Source of the DNA: Mytilus californianus
Taxonomy: Eukaryota; Mollusca; Bivalvia; Mytilida; Mytilidae
Direction of reading: 5' to 3'
Length of the DNA stretch: 64,000 nucleotides
Assembly (NCBI RefSeq): GCF_021869535.1
Contig: NW_026262701.1
Location: 47,309,278 to 47,373,277, forward strand
In this document: positions 33,556 to 45,318 of the stretch, one piece after another
How the letters are laid out: each line of letters starts with the position of its first letter
How positions within the stretch are numbered: position 1 is the first letter of the stretch
Notes under the pieces: generated by a model
What the model was told of the DNA's origin: nothing
What the model saw: the letters and a program-made list of their open reading frames with translations, nothing else
The model's database searches: none
Program-made: the position numbers and the translations under genes

Positions 33556-34855
33556 TTATTGACATATACATGTTTTTCCGTCGTGATATTGTGCAGGTCT
33601 GACACCGGTAGTATTTCTACAAATTTTACCAATATAAATTTTGGCGCTCTTGTTCTTGTGTGAAATTAGATCACTTTGTTCATCAAGAACGCAGCAATAA
33701 GTCAATCATTTAGTCGATAGTTCTAGTCTGGAAAAGTACTATATATGGCTAAAAAGTTTGTGTTTTAACTCCCTTTTAACTGTTACTCCACAATCCATAG
33801 TTTATGTGATAAAGGGCACATTTCTACAACATCAGAGTTCTTTTGTTTTATTTATAAACAGTATAAATATACTATTGAAAATTCATAATCCGGTTGAAAA
33901 TTACATTAAACAACATTGTACGTTTGACAACCTATTACCACGATAAATTGAACGGGTTTATGTTCCGTCAGTTATTGGCAGATGTTCAACTTCTTATTGT
34001 TGCAGCAAAACTGTGAGTCTTATTGAAGGCTTTGTAAAACATTAAACATTTTGTTAATCGGACAACGGAAACTTTTTCAAATATATATATTTGGGTTATT
34101 TCTATGTAAATCCTGTGATAATTTTATCAGTGATAGTTTTATACAATAATTGAATTGATAGTGAATGTCTCATACATTCTACGCAGTATTAATTTATTCT
34201 GCAGTTTACAGGAAAAAAAACGAATTATAAAATTTTATCTTCGAGTCATTGTGTAATGCTGTGGTCGGATTTTTTTTGTTGATTGTTAAATAACCATGAT
34301 TCCTTGTATATAATTGTTATATTTATTAAGTTATTTATTTTTATACATGAATTGTTGATTACCAATTTCAGAGTGACACCAATGATTTCACACAACTACA
34401 ATTGAACATTAATTATTTTAGGATAAACAAACAAAGGTGAATCTCCAGAGTTTATTATTGTGTACACTGGAGCAATTCACCAGCACATGAATAAAAACAT
34501 CGATAAAATCTGGTGTAATGCATGTAATCATTGAAATTCTTTACCTTTTAAATACTTTTTAACAGTATAAATGCCCGTTTTGTATGTGTATCGTAAATTC
34601 TAGTTTGTTATATATTGGTTACGATTGATTGATTGGTGTTAGCTTTACACCACCTCCAAATAAAATGACTATATTGCGACGAGGGCTAATTCAAGTATAT
34701 TTTACTTTTGTTTACGAAAGAAATCTGATGAACACGATAAATTAAAAATAAACTGCCACAGAAATCACAACCGGATTAAAGGATTCCTAATTGCGTCATT
34801 CATTATCTGAAAAGGTTCGACAATACAGTAAGTAGGTTATGCAAAGTACACAATC

Positions 34856-35152
34856 TTGATGTACATTTAGTAAGATGCATGTAAACTGTTTATTCATAAA
34901 GCTGGATATAAAATGTACATCTGATGAAATGCCTACAAACTGCACATCCGTTCAAATGTTCATAAACTGTATATCTCTAAAGATGTATATACATCTTAAC
35001 AAATGTACAGCTACTAATTAAGCATCTTAAAAGATGTTCATATTATAATCATCTTAACAGACACACAGTCAGTTTATACGCAGCTCAACAGATGTACATT
35101 TTACATATTAGCAAATGGACAGCCTATTTGCATCTTAACAGATGTATATCAA
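34856..35152. repeat. Foldback block B, copy 3
   Basis: The left TTGATGTACATTTAGTAAGA and right end (complement TTGATATACATCTGTTAAGA) are inverted. It is directly flanked by unit sequence with no insertion at either side, so it is the reference copy for the Penelope-like (unit 1) and hAT-like (unit 2) insertions. Confidence 0.65.
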
Positions 35153-35363
35153 GATTACTTGTACTAAAGTAGCTGTGTATTATATGGTTGATGAGGTGAA
35201 GATCGATGGGTGTCTGAGACGGTCTTCTGAAATGGGGGAAATAAATATCAGTATTATTCCATATTTTGTGACTGAAACATGTGAAACAAGAAGAGCTTTA
35301 TATAGTCTTTGTTTACGTTTTTTTTAATGGTTTTGTATATTGTGTTTGTTGCTGTTTTCTTAA

Positions 35364-38220
35364 GGGAGTACCCAACACTATACCCCCCCCCCCCACCCCA
35401 AAAAAAAACCTGTCGTTTAATTTTTCTTGTTTTTCTCTCATTGATAAACTAGGCCTAGCTAAACATCTTATAAAAATTTCAAAAGACTTGAACCATTACT
35501 TTAAAAGATTTGGCTACTCAAATATGGCATCTTTTACATGCTAATATCGGCCGAGCTTGGAAGTTTCAGCAAATATGGGTATAAGGGTATATATGTTAAT
35601 ATTTTTAACAATCAATCCTAAATTGACAATAGCATATTTTGTAGTGATAACTGATGCGAATTTTAGTTCACCGATACCTTTTACTTGTAAGGTTTTTATT
35701 CTGAATTTAAATTTTTGTCCGAACTAAAAAAGAGGGGTCTCAGATTCAGCCTCCAAAAATGACTATGATGGGTCAAGTATTTGAAGAAGATTTTTTTTTA
35801 AATGTGTCGTTTAATATTTTTAAAAAACTAACCATTTGTAGTGCTATATCAGTCTGTTATTCATGCAAAAATTTATAAAAATTTAACCACTAGATGTGTT
35901 TCTATTAAAGTTTAAAATATACCCCCACCCTCAATAAATAAGGGCAAGATCCATTCTGATAGTACATATGGGCCATAACTTTTTTGTCTTTTGATCTATG
36001 CCTTAGATATTTGGCATGTGGATGTATCATCGTGAGGCTAAGTGTCTTGTATCATGATGACCTTCACGTGACCTTCAAATCGACTATACAACAATATAGA
36101 CACACTATAAATACGTGTAGTTCCATAAAATTTCAAAAAAGGCGAAGTGTACGTACTTAACTACTCCAAAGAATTTTTTTTTAATTTCACATACGGATTC
36201 TGCTTGTAAAAGTACACCAGAAACATGAGAAAATAAAATAAAAAAGGGGGTAACCGTTTTAATTTTTGAGATACGAGCTGTTGAAATTAACAGCATGAAA
36301 CGCCAAAAATACAAAGGATACATAGGGAAAATGCAGATATTTTACATTATCAAGATTTTCTATTTTGGTGGTCCACAGATTTAAAAAAAAAAAAAGGATA
36401 TACGATTCAAAAATGAACGACGAATCCATTGGTGCAAAGAACCAGGGCTCCTGAAAATTTGAACTAGGTGATAGAATAGAGCTGACCGTTCGAAATCCTC
36501 ATGTATAATCAAGTTCGTTAAACATAGAATTTGATAGTATTCCTGCAGAGGTTATGAAAATTGGATACAATTGGTTTTTAGATTAAAACAAACCAGTCTT
36601 TAAAATCTTATCAAAATGTAAGAGTCTTAACTCATTTCACCTCTCATTCCACCTAATATCAAATTGCAGTTACAAGTGTCACATTATTTTTTTGGCCCCC
36701 TTATACTCTATTCAGTCATAATCTTGAATTGAGACTTGAGAAGAAAAACTTTACTTCAAAATTGCATTCACTACTTCGGAAAGATACACAAAAGCACTAT
36801 AAAAGAAAACAAATTTCGATATCCCTTCGAAATAAGAGTTTGATAGAGCAGAAATAACATGTTTTCTTTTTATCATACAGGTGTAGTTTAAGTTTCAACC
36901 ATGGTTATAAATTTTGATTTTACTTTCCCCAAAAATTGTGGACGGAATAGATGACACCTGTTTATTTTCTACACCTGTCAGGATAAAGTAGAAAACTGAA
37001 AGTTGAATGACATATTTTTTTCTTATTGAGATAAATGTTAGAGTGCTCAATTCTTAGTTTCTGTGTAAATGTTTTGTGGACTGAATCTGATGTTTTTTTT
37101 TGTTGTTGTTGACTTTGTTCCTCGACTTGTAAATGATGCACTAGTGGTCGATTATTCCATTGGTATCATCTTACGTTTATGAATATAAATCATGTCCTAA
37201 AATTTTCAAATGCATAAAAATTGAACATGCCAGCATTTTTCAACACACAAATTCACATGTCATATAGATATATAAATTATTCGTAACCTACAATTTTACG
37301 CTACTAAGTGTATTTCATTAAAACTACGGTTTTCAAAAAAAGGTATCGTGGAGTCAATTCTGGTTTGGTTTTAATCAATTTGGTACGAATAGAAGCAGAA
37401 TTGTCATTGGTTTATTTATTTATTTAGTTATATTTTTATTGTTAAGCGTTTTTACTTTGTCATGTTTCTGTTGTCGTGTTGATATAAACACGAGTCGTAT
37501 TGTGTACCCTCTCTACAACAAAAACGTGGAAATAGAGTCAGACTAACTATAACAGTAGGATACTCAGATTTCTGATTGGAGTCATTCTAAACAGAATGAT
37601 AATTTCATAGCACAGGCATACTTTTTGGATTCGTTATAAGGACGCCATAGTAATTTCTCTTTCGTGAGCCCATTTTTCCTTTCTAGGAGTAAGGGAGGTC
37701 ATTAAAACGTCGCTAAGCCCAAATAACTTTTACTCTACTGTATTGGATAGGGGGAGAGGGGACTTGCAAATACAACAGTACATGGTTGATGCAAGCAAAT
37801 CTAGTTCAACTATTCTTCTTCACACGACCAAGGACTGTGGTTTCCCATAAAGGGGTTCAGTAACCTATAGCTAGGTCTCTGCTGCTATATCAATATAGTT
37901 ATGAATATAGTTATAATGGTCATTAAAGACGCCAAATACGTCTGGGTCCTTCTGTTTCCCTTCATTTGCCCATTTCAAAAAATCTGACCTCCTGCTTTTC
38001 TTTTTTAAATTTATTTAGCTTGAAATTTTCCTGAAAATGTGTTACTATACATGGATTAAAAGATTAAACGAATAACAATGGGTGTACATCTGCTCTTAAC
38101 AACAATGTAAACATTCTGATCTGGATCTTTTAAATTATTGCATATTGCATGTGATATTAAAACGCTGCAATGAAACAGACTATGAGTAAGAATGATCTTT
38201 CTTAGGTGTTCAGTACCCCA
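35364..38220. mobile_element. TTAA-flanked, piggyBac-like non-autonomous element (2857 bp)
   Basis: TTAA flanks both sides (35360-35363 and 38221-38224). The sister units have one TTAA in TTTTCTTAAGAAYGAG (about 30470 and 50080), so this is a clean insertion into block C. The ends GGGAGTACCCAACAC and (complement of the right end) TGGGGTACTGAACAC match at 11 of 15 positions. The interior, with a poly-C run at 35384, has no transposase reading frame; the frame at 36105-36323 is not recognisable. TTAA targeting fits piggyBac, though some Kolobok elements also use TTAA. Confidence 0.8.
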
Positions 38221-38434
38221 TTAAGAACGAGTTACTGCTACTTTTTGCAGTGTTGTTCAATACTTATCATGCTTACAGGGATTTTAAGAAATATATATCC
38301 GAAGATAAAAAATGAACGTATTTCGTCTTGAGGGAGGTCCAAACATAAGTCTGATCCCTTTGGTATTGGCTCCTAATGTTTATATTCTAACGCTTCACTG
38401 ATTACACGTGAACTGGTTTAAACTATTTTTTCAG

Positions 38435-38792
38435 CTAGTGAGCGAATAAGACAGCGTGTGTGATTAAACGACAAGTATTGGGCGAATAAAAACAGTGAGT
38501 GAGTGAACCAAAGAGTGCGCGAGCGAAGAAAAGAGTGTGTGTTAGTGAGTGACCGAGAGAGTGTGTATTGGAAAGTGAACGAGAAAGCGCGCAAATATGA
38601 GTGTTTGTGCTTTAGCAAGTGAACGAGAGGGGTTGTGAGCGAATGTGAGTGAGTGGGAAATAATAGAGTGTAAACGAAAAAGAGAGTGTTAGTGAAGGAA
38701 CAAAAAGAGAGTGTGAGCGAGAGAGTGTGAGTGATTGAGCGAACTAGATAGTTTAAATGAGCAAAGGAGATTGGATGAATAAAAGACAGCGA
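38435..38792 (+). repeat. Simple array, unit 3, left part
   Basis: GTGAGTGAACCAAAGAGTGC-like words. Interrupted at 38793 by a Penelope-like element and resumed at 40631. Confidence 0.8.
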
Positions 38793-40630
38793 AAAGGTAA
38801 AATAACAAAAATACCGAACTCCAAGGGAAATTCAAAACGGAAAGTCCTTTATAAAATGGCAAAATCAAAAGCTCAAACACATTTTACGAATGGAAAACAA
38901 CTGTCATATTCCTGACTTGGTACAGGCATTGCATTATGTAGAAAATGGTGGATTAAATCTGGTTTTATAGCTAGCTAAACCTCTCACCTGTATGACATTC
39001 GCATTGGAGTCCATTATATTGACAACAATGTGTGATCTAATCAGACATAATAGGTAAAAAAACGTGAAAAATTGGAATACAGCAGTCAACATTGTAATAT
39101 AATCCTAATCACTATAAAAGCAAATAACTGTTTCAATAAAGAAACACAAAATGGCATATAGACGAAGTACATAAGCAAAAATGAAAGACAAGAATTCAAA
39201 ATTCACCATAGCACAATAACAGAATAACAGGATGTATAAGTACAGAGGCACGTCATAAGTATATACCAAAAATGGACTAAACAGTAAAGGTTAAAAATAT
39301 ACAAGGACAAAAAAATAGGGAAACTTTAACTCGTAATTAAGATGATAAATAATGTCACCTAGAATCTATACTTCAAGACCATCATGTATTATTTGTGAAG
39401 TTGATACGGAATATTTATCAACAAGGTCTTGGTATCTTCCAATGAACTTTTTTTATAAAAAGGATGATACGTTCTTTGACATAATCTTGGCTCATCAACT
39501 TTCTGCTCAGACACGGGTGACGTTTTATAAAGTATGAGTAGCAGCTGCAAGCTCTTGAATACCGAATGAGTTGGGAAATGTATATCCCATTAGCAGATGA
39601 AGTTGGTGAAGTTGGTATATTGCTGCTAAGGTGGAGAAAATTTATAATTTCAAAATTAAAATCGCTTGTCATAGATTCTGGTATTGAGATGACCGCTTAT
39701 GTCAAATTCGAGGTATAGGTCTAAAGACGAGGCGGAGGAAGCCGTTTCTGTTGTTTCTTTTATTTCTAGTTCTGGAGGATATATGAATGGAACCCAATCA
39801 GAACAGTTTGGATTGTTAATGGAAAGAACGTCATCAATATATCTGAATGTGAAATTAAATGATCGGGCTTCTTTGATTTTCTTGTTGTTGACAAGTGTCT
39901 GAAGGAATTTCCGACTCATATGAAAATAAGAAGAGGTCGGCAAGTTCGGTCCCATAGGAATGCCGACAACCTGCTGAAAAAGTCTACCTCCAAATTCCAC
40001 AAATATGTTGTCAATGAGAAACTCCAGCATATTGATCACTTGTTCCTCTGTGTAGCATGTTTTACCTTTTTGTTCACTATTAACAAAATATGACGTATGG
40101 TATTCCAAAGCAATAAATTCATAGGGAAGACTACCATTTTTATATTGAAAAGCATTGTGGATTATTTCTTTCAGACGATTTTTCAATTTCACATTGGGAA
40201 TGGTGGTATACAGGGTTGAAAAATCAAAAGTTTGATAGAATTAATTTCAGAGAAAGATCGAGATTTAAAATTATCAAGAATTTCTTTAGAGTTTTTTAAA
40301 ATCCACATATGGTTAATACCACTACGCGAGTAAACAGTTTCACAGTATTTCTGAAGACCCTCTTTCACTGCGGACATAATTTTTGTCAATCTAATGGTCA
40401 GTTCCTTTGTAGAGCATGCGGATGAGCCGGCAATGTACCGTTGTTTGTACGGAATTTTGTGAAGCTTGGGTATCCAATAGAAACAAGGTAAGTCCTCAGA
40501 TTTGCTGTTCAATGTAATGATCATTGGAGCCATGAAGGACTTATGATTCGCCAAAATCTCATCCTTGTCAAATGATATGTTTTTGTATGTGGGATTACCT
40601 GGGTGCTCATTTATTCCTAATTCTACTTGA
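38793..40630 (-). mobile_element. Penelope-like retroelement, 5'-truncated, - strand, with 5-bp target duplication
   Basis: Inserted in the simple array: AGCGA flanks it at 38788-38792 and 40631-40635. Unit 2 has the uninterrupted AAAAGACAGCGAGTGGTAG (about 30990). On the - strand it reads from the RT N-terminal part through the catalytic motif to a ~550-base 3' tail, which shares the TAGCTAGCTATAAAACC core with 13965-14515. It differs in its tail from the element at 19458, so two subfamilies are present. Confidence 0.85.
39418..40630 (-). pseudogene. Reverse transcriptase of the - strand Penelope-like element (broken)
   Basis: Three overlapping frames (about 40630-40189, 40192-39656 and 39672-39418) together cover the RT. 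Recognisable parts: FYWIPKLHK and RYIAGSSACSTK, the region of motif A knocked out of frame, motif B with GIPMGPN followed by a damaged stretch, the catalytic RYIDDVLSINN, and YISQLIRYSRAC. At least two frameshifts make it inactive. The upstream part of the open frame (to 41070) is array and hairpin-element sequence, not protein. Confidence 0.8.
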
Positions 40631-40745
40631 AGCGAGTGATAGACAACGTGAACGAGAGACAGGGAGATATATTGCGTGAGTGAACGAGATAACAATCCAA
40701 CGTGAATGAGTTGAAGAACGCGAGAGATTGAGCTAACAAAAGAGG

Positions 40746-40802
<57 letters not shown>

Positions 40803-40925
40803 AATGTGAACGTGAGTGAGTGAACGAGAGACAAATAGATATATTGAGTGTGTGAACGAGAGAGTGAAAAACGCAAGTGTGTGAACGATAGAGAGAGTGA
40901 GCGAAAAAAGAGATTAGTAACTTTA
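40631..40925 (+). repeat. Simple array, unit 3, right part, with (GA)n
   Basis: Continuation of the array at 38435-38792; a nearly pure (GA)n run lies at 40748-40801. Confidence 0.8.
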
Positions 40926-41001
40926 TATATTTTAACACCGCCACATATGTATGTATTTTCTTGCCTGGTTTGGCAATACGTTCTATCCTTTTGTTTTTAT
41001 T

Positions 41002-42361
41002 AGGTCTTTCCACTTTTCTGTGGAAAGACCTATTGTATTTGTTCTGATTATTATTTTTTTCTTCCGCCAAATTTTGTTCTCATTCTAAGCCGAACAATTT
41101 TCTTTGTAGGAGTTATCTCCCTATTCACTGTTTATCAAGTGTGTGCATCTCATTCGATAGAAAAAAAGATTACGACAAAATTCTTTTTTTAAATTGTTCG
41201 TTACATCTTCAGGAATTTTTGGCTAATTTTGATCGAAGCGATCCAACGAGATCTTATAGGAGGTATCTACTTTTACCAAATAAATTTGTCGTTATGTTTT
41301 GTAACACATAAACCGTTAGCCGTACAAAAAGAAATTGACCAAAATGTTAGTCGCGACATGCTATAACTGGAAAGTTTTTGTCGAAATGGTACGCGTCATT
41401 GATTTAGGGGTACAAAGCCACTGAAACGGTAAAATGAACAAACTTTGCAGCTATCATTATGTATACATGCATCTTATCTTAATTTATCATCCTCGACCCC
41501 CCCCCCCCTTTTTTTTTTGGAGGAATCCCATTTCGCCTTGAAGTTCAGTCCCGAACATTTTACTGTAAAAATGCAATCCCTCTTCTGTACGAACTTCTGA
41601 AATAGAAATCCATCCCGGCAAAAATCTGCTCCAATTCATGTATTTTCTGAAAATAATCGATAAACGTTTTGTTAAAATACTATAACAACAGCATTATTAG
41701 ACAATAGTTTCCCTGTAAAATGAATGAAGAAAATATATTCCGTTAGACACGTGCGGTCCGCTTGATTGAGAAATCAAAATCAATGACGTAGAAATGGTTT
41801 TCAAGTTCGTAGATATTACTGAAATCCTACAATCAAATTTCTAAACATGAATTAAAATACAAATCTGTGCTCCCGTAAACATGTGTAGGTAAAATGCATG
41901 CATGATCAGACATCAATGACCTGTAAATAATAAAACCAATAGTGATCGTGTTTGTCCGATCAATACACATGTGCTCTGTTCAACGGTCTCCCCCTCCAGA
42001 CATATATATTTGAGCGTCACGTGACTTCACAAACACCACCGCGCGCGCGGACCTAAAATTAGAATAAAACATTCCGTATCCAAATATAGAAAGAGAAACT
42101 TCCGAGACAAAATGTTACTCAGTTTTTTCCTACAAGTTCAAACAAAATGCACACACAACACATAAAAGAAACCATGAAGTACGAGTTCCAGTAGAAAATA
42201 GAGAAATTTAAAAAAAAAAGATGTAAGGATTTTGATTCATTAGGAAATCCTATGGCTGCCCGTTTGGGAGTGCGAGATGTCTAAGTACGCAGCCATGTCG
42301 TCGGTCAGAATATGGACGTTAAGTTAGAGAGAGTGCCATGCACATTTTCAATCAATCAGTT

Positions 42362-42403
<42 letters not shown>

Positions 42404-42611
42404 CCAATCAATCAACCAATCAAAAAACCAACCAACCAACTAATCAATCAATCTGTTTAATACGGGGTCCAAGATCGCATTTTTTTCTTTTTCGCTTGTT
42501 CCAAGAGACCCTATCCCATGTGTTTAATTAGCATATCAACCAACCAACCAACCAACCAATCAATCAACCAATCAATCAATCAATTAATCAAGTTTCGGAG
42601 TGGAAAGACCG
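41002..42611. mobile_element. Insertion with a terminal 12-bp hairpin and inverted GGTCTTTCCAC ends
   Basis: The left terminus is a perfect palindrome: AGGTCTTTCCAC, six bases, GTGGAAAGACCT (41002-41031). The right end has GTGGAAAGACC (42600-42610), inverted to the left end. Units 2 and 4 have the continuous block F (GTTTATGGTTTTTATTTTG at 31370), so this is an insertion of about 1.6 kb. The exact right border is unclear (up to 42645). The interior has CG-rich GCGCGCGCGGACC, a poly-C/poly-T run at 41500 and a (CAAT)n array. No coding capacity. From memory such hairpin ends are common in mussel genomes. Confidence 0.7.
42345..42592 (+). repeat. (CAAT)n / (CCAA)n microsatellite
   Basis: Two runs of AATC/AACC tetranucleotides (about 42345-42450 and 42536-42592) near the right end of the hairpin-ended insertion. 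Confidence 0.9.
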
Positions 42612-42961
42612 TTTAACAATTGTTTTTAAAACAATTGATTTATATTTATGTCTTCATTTTTTAATAAGTTTTGGATTTTCAAATATTTTGGCCTCATGCA
42701 TCACTTTATTATAGAAATGTACATCTGGTGCAGTAAACTATGTACCGTTAATGTTAAAACTAAGTTAGGTACTTCGTCAGTGACTGTCTTTTAGTTTTTC
42801 TTTATAAGTATATGTTTTGACAATATTGTGGACTTGTGACTTGTCTTTTGTATAAAAAGAAGAAGAGGTTGCATGATGGCTTATGAGTCAACTTTCCACA
42901 TTTTATTGTTTTTGGTAGTGTATTTTATTTCAACGTTAATATATATTCTATTTAGAACTTT

Positions 42962-43612
42962 TTGTCTCGCCTACTAGTTTATTGACTATTTCGAGGTCCT
43001 GCCCCCACGTCATGGTCCAGTGACTTTGAATTAATTAACAATTATCAATGTTAAGTTTTCTGATTAAGTTAATTTGATAGGATCTACTTGTGATCAATGA
43101 TATTTTGTATGAAGTCGCGTTACTATCTGTACATATCAGTTTGACGATTGTTTTGAGACCCTGCACCCTAGTTCACGGTCCAGTGACTTTGAATTAATTA
43201 CCAAGTTTCAATGTTAAGTTTTCTGCTAAAGTTAGTTTGATAGGATCTACTTGTGATAGATCAATGATATTTTGTATGAAGTTGCATTACTATCAGTTCA
43301 TATCAGTTTGAAGACTATTTTGAAGCCCTGCTCCCTAGGTCATGGTCCAGTGACTTTGAATTAATTCTTAATTTTCAATGCTACGTTTTCTGCTTAAGTC
43401 AGTTTGATAAGAATTACTTGTGATAGATCAATGATATTTTGTATAAAGTTGCATTACTATCAGAACATATCAGTTGGATGATAATTTTCAGGCCCTTCTA
43501 ACTAGATAATGGCCCAGCGACTGAATGAATAAACCATGTTGCTGGTCATCAGATTGTCTATTTCTGAATTTTATGCCGACAGGCGAGACATATCTCTGTG
43601 TCAATAGTTTAT
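42962..43612. mobile_element. Non-autonomous element made of four ~166-bp repeats with TGTCTCGCCT ends
   Basis: The left TGTCTCGCCTACTAG and right AGGCGAGACA are inverted over 10 bases. Unit 2 lacks it: TTGAGCTTTTTTGAAAGTCAATGCG at 31712 is continuous. Inside are four imperfect ~166-bp repeats with GTCCAGTGACTTTGAATTAA. The copy in unit 1 (22216-22850) lacks the left end. Confidence 0.65.
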
Positions 43613-45064
43613 ATGAAAGTCAATGCGTACAATTTCATTTTATTTAACGTGAAACAGGTATATAAATCCTCAGGCATAAATGATTATTTAACTGCATGAT
43701 TTGTTGTGCAATTAAATTCAGTATAAACGTTATGAATCCTTTGTTAATCGGCAAAATTTCATTCACAAGGTTTGTCAGCTGCAAGTGAATTCTGTACATA
43801 TATGTACATGTAGATTGTAGCCACCATGGGAAAAATAAATCCCTTGTAGCAAGCGCTATATATATTGATGCAAGTTAAATATTGCTATAACACAGTACAT
43901 TCACATTAAAACAATAACATTCATAGTGAAATCGATGGACAATCTAATTTGCGTTTATTATCATATAACGAAACATTATCCTAATATGTAGATTAACTCA
44001 TCATAGATACTAGGATTACAATTAAGTTGTAAATGTATAGTTCCGTGGACAATCGATTGATGTTCCGATGAGTAACAATTATATGCTGTTTATTTTGAAA
44101 ATAATGTACAAAAAAATGTATGTAGCATAACTGATACAAGACTAAAGACTATATAAAAGTCACAAAATATCATCTCAGTCTTTTTACACAGCTTCTACCA
44201 TCTAGACGATGTCATAATGATATTTTCTAGCTAATAATAAGACGAAGAAGTTAGAATAGTCTTTAACATACCCAAAGCGTTGTGCTCTTATAAATACATT
44301 CTAAATCAGACTTGAAATATCCCAATGTATCTATACATGCCGAAAACCCAAAGTATGCACCATCCTGAGATTTTCTGTCACTCTTATTTTGACAGCATTT
44401 GAACGCTTTACTTTAATAATCGATGAAATTTGTTCACATAATAATCTGCATGTAATTCATATACGTTTTTGATGAGAAACCTCAATAACCAATTGATGAT
44501 TACCTAACTGTATGATCTGTTTAGCGTTTCTTGTTCTTTGAGTTGACAAATTTCATTCACAGAATTTATGGTACAATGACGCTACATGACCTTGGAAAAT
44601 TAGAATATAATTCATTGTATTCAAATTTACAGGAAAAAGTTTAACTACATATCTAGAGTATTGTATTATACAAAAAAAGTATTTTGTATGTGAGAGATGA
44701 GTAATGTTTTGATGTAAGCAATTTTACAACTAAAGTAATTTTAATGTCTACAGTGATGAGAAAACTCTGAATCACTCTTATAACAAGAAGATAAACATAA
44801 ATTCACATTACAAACATTTCTTCTTCCCAGATAGAGAGCAATAGAAATCAACTGGTGGATGAAGCAGGGGCGTTTTCTAACATTCATATATACGTCTGGC
44901 ATGTCATGTAAACTGACGGTTTAGGGAGGTAACAATTGTGACCAAAAGTTCTTATAAATAAATGCATTTGGATTGAGATGAAGGAATATAAGTCATCTGA
45001 TACTGAACAATTTGATTGCGCTGGTCAACTTTAATATTTGATACATATTTTGTTTTAATTTCAG

Positions 45065-45318
45065 ATCACGATTTCTTAAACTCGAGTAACACAATAGAAG
45101 CAACAATTGAAAGAATTCACAGCAATATGGATACAGAAAGTATTATAAGATCAAAATATTCATTTGCTTTGTTTTCCATAAATAGTCGTATGACATTGAC
45201 ATCACGAAATATTTCTAAAAATAGTTCAGAATTTTTTCTGGACAAAACTATACAACATCGATGTATTAAAGGGAAAGACGCTAAGAAAACATGTTTGGCC
45301 CTGTTTTGCTCTGAGTGA
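45065..45318 (+). CDS. Last-exon copy 4, intact: possible alternative 3' exon
   Basis: The acceptor TTTTAATTTCAG is followed by ATCACGATTTC in the same phase-1 register as exon 7. The frame stays open to a TGA at the equivalent place, 84 codons with the stop. It keeps NTIEATIERIHSNMDTES, the late Cys in HRCIKGKDAKK and ends LFCSE. It is two residues shorter than exon 7 in the middle. It could be spliced from exon 6 (or 5) across about 27 kb, or be a duplicate that has not yet broken. Its upstream exons are not duplicated, so it has no gene of its own. Confidence 0.4.

Larger units (their letters stand above)
33125..44925 (+). repeat. Segmental unit 3 (longest, four large insertions)
   Basis: Order: broken last-exon copy, 3' flank to 34850, foldback B, block C split by a TTAA-flanked element, simple array split by a - strand Penelope-like element, block F split by a hairpin-ended element, an element of 166-bp repeats, and block H. 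H here lacks about 260 bases near 44375, where TTTTCTGT occurs on both sides of the missing segment in other units. Confidence 0.75.

Noticed and set aside
40189-41070. 293-codon chimeric protein on the - strand
   Set aside because: A chance fusion of hairpin-element end, simple array and the truncated reverse transcriptase.
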